Assembly (NCBI RefSeq): GCF_016008875.1
Contig: NZ_JADTQG010000021.1
Span: 48,758 to 112,757, forward strand
Direction: 5' to 3'
DNA length: 64,000 nt
Origin: Ectopseudomonas mendocina
GTDB taxonomy: Bacteria > Pseudomonadota > Gammaproteobacteria > Pseudomonadales > Pseudomonadaceae
A program made the translations under genes and the position numbers. The notes under the pieces are model-generated. The model was not told the origin of the DNA and made no database searches. It saw nothing but the letters and a program-made list of their open reading frames with translations. Shown piece by piece: positions 60,320 through 64,000 of the stretch; the first letter of the stretch is position 1; every line of letters begins with the position of its first letter.

Positions 60320-61639
60320 TCAGTTGTCTTCCAGCGCCTCGGCGAACTGGCGCACGGCATCGACCACCTGCCGTGCGCCCCTCTGGATCTGCTCGATGAC
60401 ATCGCCGGCCTGGTTGACCAGGCCCACACCCTGATCGACCTTGTGCTGGCTCGATTGCATGTTGTTCACCGCGTCTTGCGCCAGGTCGTGGTTGCGCTTG
60501 ACCACCTCGACGATTTCCACCGTCGCCTGCGCGGTACGCGCTGCCAGGCTGCGCACTTCATCGGCGACCACGGCAAAGCCGCGGCCCTGTTCGCCTGCCC
60601 GCGCCGCTTCGATGGCCGCGTTGAGAGCGAGCAGGTTGGTTTGTTCGGCGATGCCGCGGATGGTCTGCACGATGCTGCTGATCGTCTCCGACTGCTGGCT
60701 GACTGCGCTGATGCCCTCGGCGGCCCGGGACAATTCGTCGGCAATGCCGCGCACCACCGCGACCGTCTCGCTGATCACCTGGGCGCCATGCCGGGCACTG
60801 TCGTCGGTGCGCTGGGATACCTCGTAGGCGAGCTTGGCGGCATCGGACTCGGTTTGTTGCTGATGGACCTGGGCGGTGATGTCACGCGCGAACTTCACCA
60901 CTTTGTAGAGGTTGCCGCTGGCATCGAAGACCGGGTTGTAAGTCGCACTGAGCCAGACGATATCGCCGTGGCGGTTGATTCGCTGGTAACGACCCGAGAA
61001 GAACTCGCCACTGTTGAGGCGCTCCCAGAAGCTCCGATAAGCCGCTGACTCCGCCTCCTCGCGCGTACAGAACATGCGGTGATGCTTGCCACGAATCTCA
61101 TCGAGGCGATAACCCATTGTCTGCTCGAAGTTCTCGTTGGCTTCCAGCACCTCACCCTTGAGGTTGAAGGCAATGACCGCCATGGAACGGCTGATGGCCT
61201 GCACCATGCTGTTCTGTTCCTGCTCACGAGTGACCTGGGCGGTAATGTCGGTGGCCAGCTTGAGCACGCCTTCGACACGACCGTCTGCGCCCCGGATCGG
61301 GTTGTAGCTGGCTTCCAGCCAGACTTCCCGACCCTGTTTGTTGCGGCGGCGGAAGCGTTCGCGGATGTACTCGCCCGCGGCCAGGCGTTGCCAGAAGCGA
61401 CGGTACTCGGCGCTGGCCTGGTACTCGGGAAAGCAGAACATACTGTGGTGTTTGCCGATGATCTCTTCCAGCCGATAGCCCATGGTGGCCAGAAGATTGT
61501 CGTTGGCACTGACGATGGTGCCGTCAGGTTTGAACTCGATCATGGCCGTCGAACGATCGACGGCAGCCAACCTCGCGAGGGAGGACTGCAACTGCTGATG
61601 AGAGGCTTCCAGGTCGCGTTTGAGGGCTTTATTGAACAT
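60320..61639 (-). CDS. Soluble PAS-PAS methyl-accepting chemotaxis-type protein, BdlA-like
   Basis: 439 residues from the ATG at 61639 (MFNKALKRDLEASHQQLQSSLARL). Two tandem PAS domains (about 40-150 and 160-270), nearly duplicates, each with a Y-R-EEI-GKHH-MFC type motif, then a methyl-accepting signalling hairpin whose tip reads EQTNLLALNAAIEAARAGEQGRGFAVVADEVRSLA. No membrane segment. This is the layout of P. aeruginosa BdlA, which controls biofilm dispersal, and of other energy or redox sensors. Its stop abuts the convergent peroxidase gene with no gap. Confidence 0.88.
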   Translation of the reverse strand: MFNKALKRDLEASHQQLQSSLARLAAVDRSTAMIEFKPDGTIVSANDNLLATMGYRLEEIIGKHHSMFCFPEYQASAEYRRFWQRLAAGEYIRERFRRRNKQGREVWLEASYNPIRGADGRVEGVLKLATDITAQVTREQEQNSMVQAISRSMAVIAFNLKGEVLEANENFEQTMGYRLDEIRGKHHRMFCTREEAESAAYRSFWERLNSGEFFSGRYQRINRHGDIVWLSATYNPVFDASGNLYKVVKFARDITAQVHQQQTESDAAKLAYEVSQRTDDSARHGAQVISETVAVVRGIADELSRAAEGISAVSQQSETISSIVQTIRGIAEQTNLLALNAAIEAARAGEQGRGFAVVADEVRSLAARTAQATVEIVEVVKRNHDLAQDAVNNMQSSQHKVDQGVGLVNQAGDVIEQIQRGARQVVDAVRQFAEALEDN

Positions 61640-61724
61640 GGCATGCTCTTCGAGGTAACGGGCTGCTCCCAACCAAGCCTATCGGCTTGGTCAGGATCAA
61701 CTTGAAGCCCTCTCAGAACAATTT

Positions 61725-62831
61725 TCAGCCGTTTTGCGGCGCCGGTTGTTGCTGAGTGATGCAATGGATATTGCCGCCACCGAGGAGAATCTCGCGGCCG
61801 GGCACCATCACCACACGATGCTCGGGGAAGACGCGCTGCAGGATGGCGCGGGCTTCCTCGTCCTTCGGATCATCGAAGCTCGGCGCGACGATGCCGCCGT
61901 TGACGATCAGGAAGTTGACGTAGGAACCGGCCAGGCGCACCTCGGGGCTGCGCTCCTGGCTGCCATCGACGATGTCGACGCCGGCGCATTCTTCGACAGT
62001 GGCGTGAAGCGGGCCGGGGATCGGCATCTTGTGCACGATCAGCTGACGGCCCTTGGCATCGCGAGCGCTCTCCAGCACGCGCATGGCGGCCTGGCAACGC
62101 GGATAGTTGGGATCGTTCGCATCCTCGGTCCAGGCCAGCAGCACTTCGCCGGGGCGCACGTAGCAGCAGAAGTTGTCGACGTGGCCGTCGGTCTCGTCGT
62201 TGTACAGGCCGTCCGGCAGCCAGATCACCGTATCGATGGCCAGGTGCTCATGCAGCACCTTCTCGATTTCCTCGCGCGACAGGTGCGGGTTGCGGTTCTT
62301 GTTCAGCAGGCACTCTTCGGTGGTGATCAGGGTGCCTTCACCGTCGACATGGATCGAGCCGCCTTCGAGGACGAAACCCTCGGTGCGGTAGCGCTTGCAG
62401 CCTTCGATCTCGAGAATCTTGCGCGCCACCTGGTCGTCACGCAGCCAGGGCGAGTACAGGCCGCCATCGAAGCCGCCCCAGGCGTTGAAGGCCCAGTCCA
62501 CGCCGCGCACTTCGCCGCTGGCGTTGGTGACGAAGGTCGGCCCGGTATCGCGCACCCAGGCGTCATCGGTGGTGATTTCCACCAGGCGAATGTTGTCGTC
62601 GTCCAGACGCGCGCGGGCGTTTTCGTATTGCGCGGCGGAGACGCAGACGGTCACCGGCTCGAACTGGGCGATGGCCTTGGCCACGGCGGTGAAGGCGGCC
62701 TGCGCCGGCTTGCCGCCGTTACGCCAGTTGTCCGGGCGCTCGGGCCAGACCATCCAGGTCTGACTGTGCGGTGCCCACTCGGCGGGCATATGGAAACCAT
62801 CGGCGCGTGGTGTGGTGTTGAGGGTGGTCAT
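61725..62831 (-). CDS. aguA: Agmatine deiminase
   Basis: Converts agmatine to N-carbamoylputrescine. 368 residues, family length. Pentein fold with motifs HSQTWMVWPERPDNWR near the N terminus, DDAWVRDTGPTFV, EGGSIHVDGEGTLITTEECLLNKNRNPHLS, DGHVDNFCCYVRPGEVLLAW, and the catalytic Cys in LGGGNIHCITQQQP close to the C terminus. aguB is upstream on the same strand with a palindromic repeat between them. Confidence 0.96.
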   Translation of the reverse strand: MTTLNTTPRADGFHMPAEWAPHSQTWMVWPERPDNWRNGGKPAQAAFTAVAKAIAQFEPVTVCVSAAQYENARARLDDDNIRLVEITTDDAWVRDTGPTFVTNASGEVRGVDWAFNAWGGFDGGLYSPWLRDDQVARKILEIEGCKRYRTEGFVLEGGSIHVDGEGTLITTEECLLNKNRNPHLSREEIEKVLHEHLAIDTVIWLPDGLYNDETDGHVDNFCCYVRPGEVLLAWTEDANDPNYPRCQAAMRVLESARDAKGRQLIVHKMPIPGPLHATVEECAGVDIVDGSQERSPEVRLAGSYVNFLIVNGGIVAPSFDDPKDEEARAILQRVFPEHRVVMVPGREILLGGGNIHCITQQQPAPQNG

Positions 62832-62840
62832 GTTTCACCT

Positions 62841-62899
62841 GTAGCCCGGATGCAATCCGGGGAGTCGTGAGAAAAAGCCCCGGATTGCATCCGGGCTAC
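62841..62899. repeat. Perfect inverted repeat between aguB and aguA
   Basis: Two 22-bp arms (GTAGCCCGGATGCAATCCGG plus GG, and its exact complement) surround a 15-base loop. A half unit occurs at 22160-22180. It lies just before the aguA ribosome site (AGGTG) and may reduce aguA expression relative to aguB or stabilise mRNA. Confidence 0.9.
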
Positions 62900-62901
62900 G
62901 T

Positions 62902-63783
62902 TCATTCGGATGGGGTTTCGCCATCGAGCGTGGAAAGTGGCCAGTATAGGTTCGGCCGGCGGTCGCGGAACACACCCCAGGCGGTACGCACCTTTTCCAG
63001 CGCGTCCAGGTCGAAGGCGTGCACCAGGATGCCCTCTTCGGTCTGGTTCAGCTCCTTGACCTTGGCGCCATATTGGTCAGCGATAAACGAGCTGCCATAG
63101 AAGGTGATGGCGTAGCCGTCCTGTTCCTCGTGGCCGATGCGGTTGCTGGCCACCAGCGGCATCAGGTTGGCCCCAGCATGGCCCTGCTGCACGCGCTGCC
63201 AGTGTTCGCGCGAGCTGATGCTGGCGTCGTGAGGCTCACTGCCGATGGCGGTGGGGTAGAAGAGAATTTCCGCACCCGTCAGCGCCATGCTGCGCGCGCA
63301 CTCCGGGAACCATTGATCCCAGCAGATGCCCACGCCGATGCGCGCATAGGCGGTGTCCCAGACCTTGAAGCCGGTATCGCCGGGGTTGAAATAGTACTTC
63401 TCGTGATAACCAGGGCCGTCGGGGATGTGGCTTTTTCGATAAATCCCCAGATTGCTGCCGTCGGCATCGATGATGGCGATGCTGTTGAATCGGGCACGGC
63501 CGGCACGCTCGAAGAAGCTGATCGGCAGCACTACCTTCAGCTCTGCAGCGACTTTGCGAAAATGCGCGATGGCCGGGTTTTCCTCGACCGTGGTGGCCAG
63601 CTGGGTGTAATCGGCGTTGGGCTTCTGGCAGAAATAGGGGGTCTCGAACAGCTCCTGGATCAGGATGATCTGCGCGCCCTGCGCGGCTACCTGGCGCACC
63701 AGCTGTTCGGCGTTGGCCATGTTCGCGGCGGTATCCCAGGAGCAGGCCATCTGAGTCGCGGCAACGGTAACGATACGGGACAT
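62902..63783 (-). CDS. aguB: N-carbamoylputrescine amidase
   Basis: Hydrolyses N-carbamoylputrescine to putrescine, CO2 and ammonia. 293 residues of the nitrilase superfamily; catalytic triad Glu in ILIQELFETPYFCQ, Lys in YRKSHIPDGPGYHEKYYF and Cys in GVGICWDQWFPECAR. Pairs with aguA to turn agmatine into putrescine, feeding polyamine and carbon/nitrogen metabolism. Confidence 0.96.
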   Translation of the reverse strand: MSRIVTVAATQMACSWDTAANMANAEQLVRQVAAQGAQIILIQELFETPYFCQKPNADYTQLATTVEENPAIAHFRKVAAELKVVLPISFFERAGRARFNSIAIIDADGSNLGIYRKSHIPDGPGYHEKYYFNPGDTGFKVWDTAYARIGVGICWDQWFPECARSMALTGAEILFYPTAIGSEPHDASISSREHWQRVQQGHAGANLMPLVASNRIGHEEQDGYAITFYGSSFIADQYGAKVKELNQTEEGILVHAFDLDALEKVRTAWGVFRDRRPNLYWPLSTLDGETPSE

Positions 63784-63865
63784 AAGGCACCTCGTAGCAG
63801 GAGTGCGGTCAGCCGAACCCGGTACTGACCTGTGGTGGCCCGCGGGTCAAATCATCAGGGCCTTT

Positions 63866-63943
63866 TTTCGATTTATATCCGATAAATATCGGTATTAGAA
63901 GATGCGATTGGTCGGTTCTCGATAAAATTGCAGATTTTTATCG
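63866..63943. promoter_or_regulatory. AT-rich region with two inverted repeats upstream of aguB
   Basis: CCGATA-AA-TATCGG (63879-63892) and CGATAAAA (63920-63927) with TTTTATCG (63936-63943). The hexamer CGATAA or its complement occurs in each arm of both. They look like operators for a regulator of aguB/aguA or of a divergent gene beyond the window. Confidence 0.5.
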
Positions 63944-63964
63944 ATTCTGATCGGGTGTGTGCTT

Positions 63965-64000
63965 GTGGGAGCGGGCTTGTCGGCGCAAGGGGGGGGTGGT
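63965..64000. repeat. Start of a REP-type unit at the window edge
   Basis: TGTGGGAGCGGGCTTGTCGGCG resembles the REP arm at 48526, then an eight-G run before the sequence stops. Incomplete. Confidence 0.6.

Overview
The window is chromosomal DNA of a Pseudomonas species. It is GC-rich and strongly coding. The gene order algR-hemC-hemD-hemX-hemY-dsbB-algQ-(FKBP)-algP-(ABC-F), followed by hemB-ppk, ppx, trxA-rho-ubiD, zapA-6S RNA-fau, pepP-ubiH-ubiI and gcvT-gcvH, is the conserved Pseudomonas order. Protein features such as the aspartate-type HemB and the Lys/Pro/Ala tail of AlgP agree. I cannot fix the species from sequence alone; the inserted genes and repeat types would suit the P. mendocina/P. 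oleovorans side of the genus, but that is inference.

Layout. 1-8.2 kb: 3' part of algR, the haem/uroporphyrinogen genes hemCDXY, dsbB, the anti-sigma factor algQ, an FKBP isomerase and the histone-like algP. 8.2-18.3 kb: a TIGR02444 protein, ABC-F yheS, a short MscS-like channel, a LysE exporter, an FTR1 iron permease fused to cytochrome c, an SseB-C protein, YaiI, a thioesterase, elbB, a sterol-desaturase family protein and a DedA protein. 18.4-28.4 kb: hemB-ppk behind a possible Pho box, then an AraC regulator, a Fur-boxed FepA-like receptor, a DUF2218 protein and a periplasmic esterase (a catecholate-siderophore module) lying between ppk and ppx. 28.5-32.8 kb: ureidoglycolate lyase with a polar-amino-acid-type ABC transporter and a divergent FadR-type regulator. 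32.9-37.5 kb: trxA, rho with a structured leader, ubiD and an Fe-S flavoreductase. 37.5-41.2 kb: a tightly coupled cstA / cory-CC-star / ArsA-like ATPase operon and a DUF3309 peptide. 41.3-49.9 kb: quinone oxidoreductase, FliL-like and EVE proteins, fau, 6S RNA, zapA, a ZapB-like protein, ygfB, pepP, ubiH and ubiI. 50.2-57.2 kb: an iron block with fecI/fecR-type sigma and anti-sigma factors, an STN-type siderophore receptor, and a ferric ABC binding protein plus permease. 57.3-63.8 kb: gcvT and gcvH behind a structured leader, an ANR-boxed cytochrome c peroxidase, a BdlA-like PAS-PAS-MCP protein, and aguA/aguB for agmatine breakdown.

The genes are mostly housekeeping: tetrapyrrole, ubiquinone, polyphosphate, redox and cell division. 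Iron acquisition modules are inserted among them. Non-coding DNA is rich in palindromic repeats. The most unusual signals are two copies of a ~177 bp element with inverted ends, each sitting inside the hairpin of a transcription terminator (after algQ and after rho); a multi-stem RNA leader before gcvT that does not look like a glycine riboswitch; a rho leader with two mutually exclusive hairpins; and the cstA/cory-CC-star/ArsA cluster. No prophage, complete insertion sequence, CRISPR array, tRNA or rRNA was seen.
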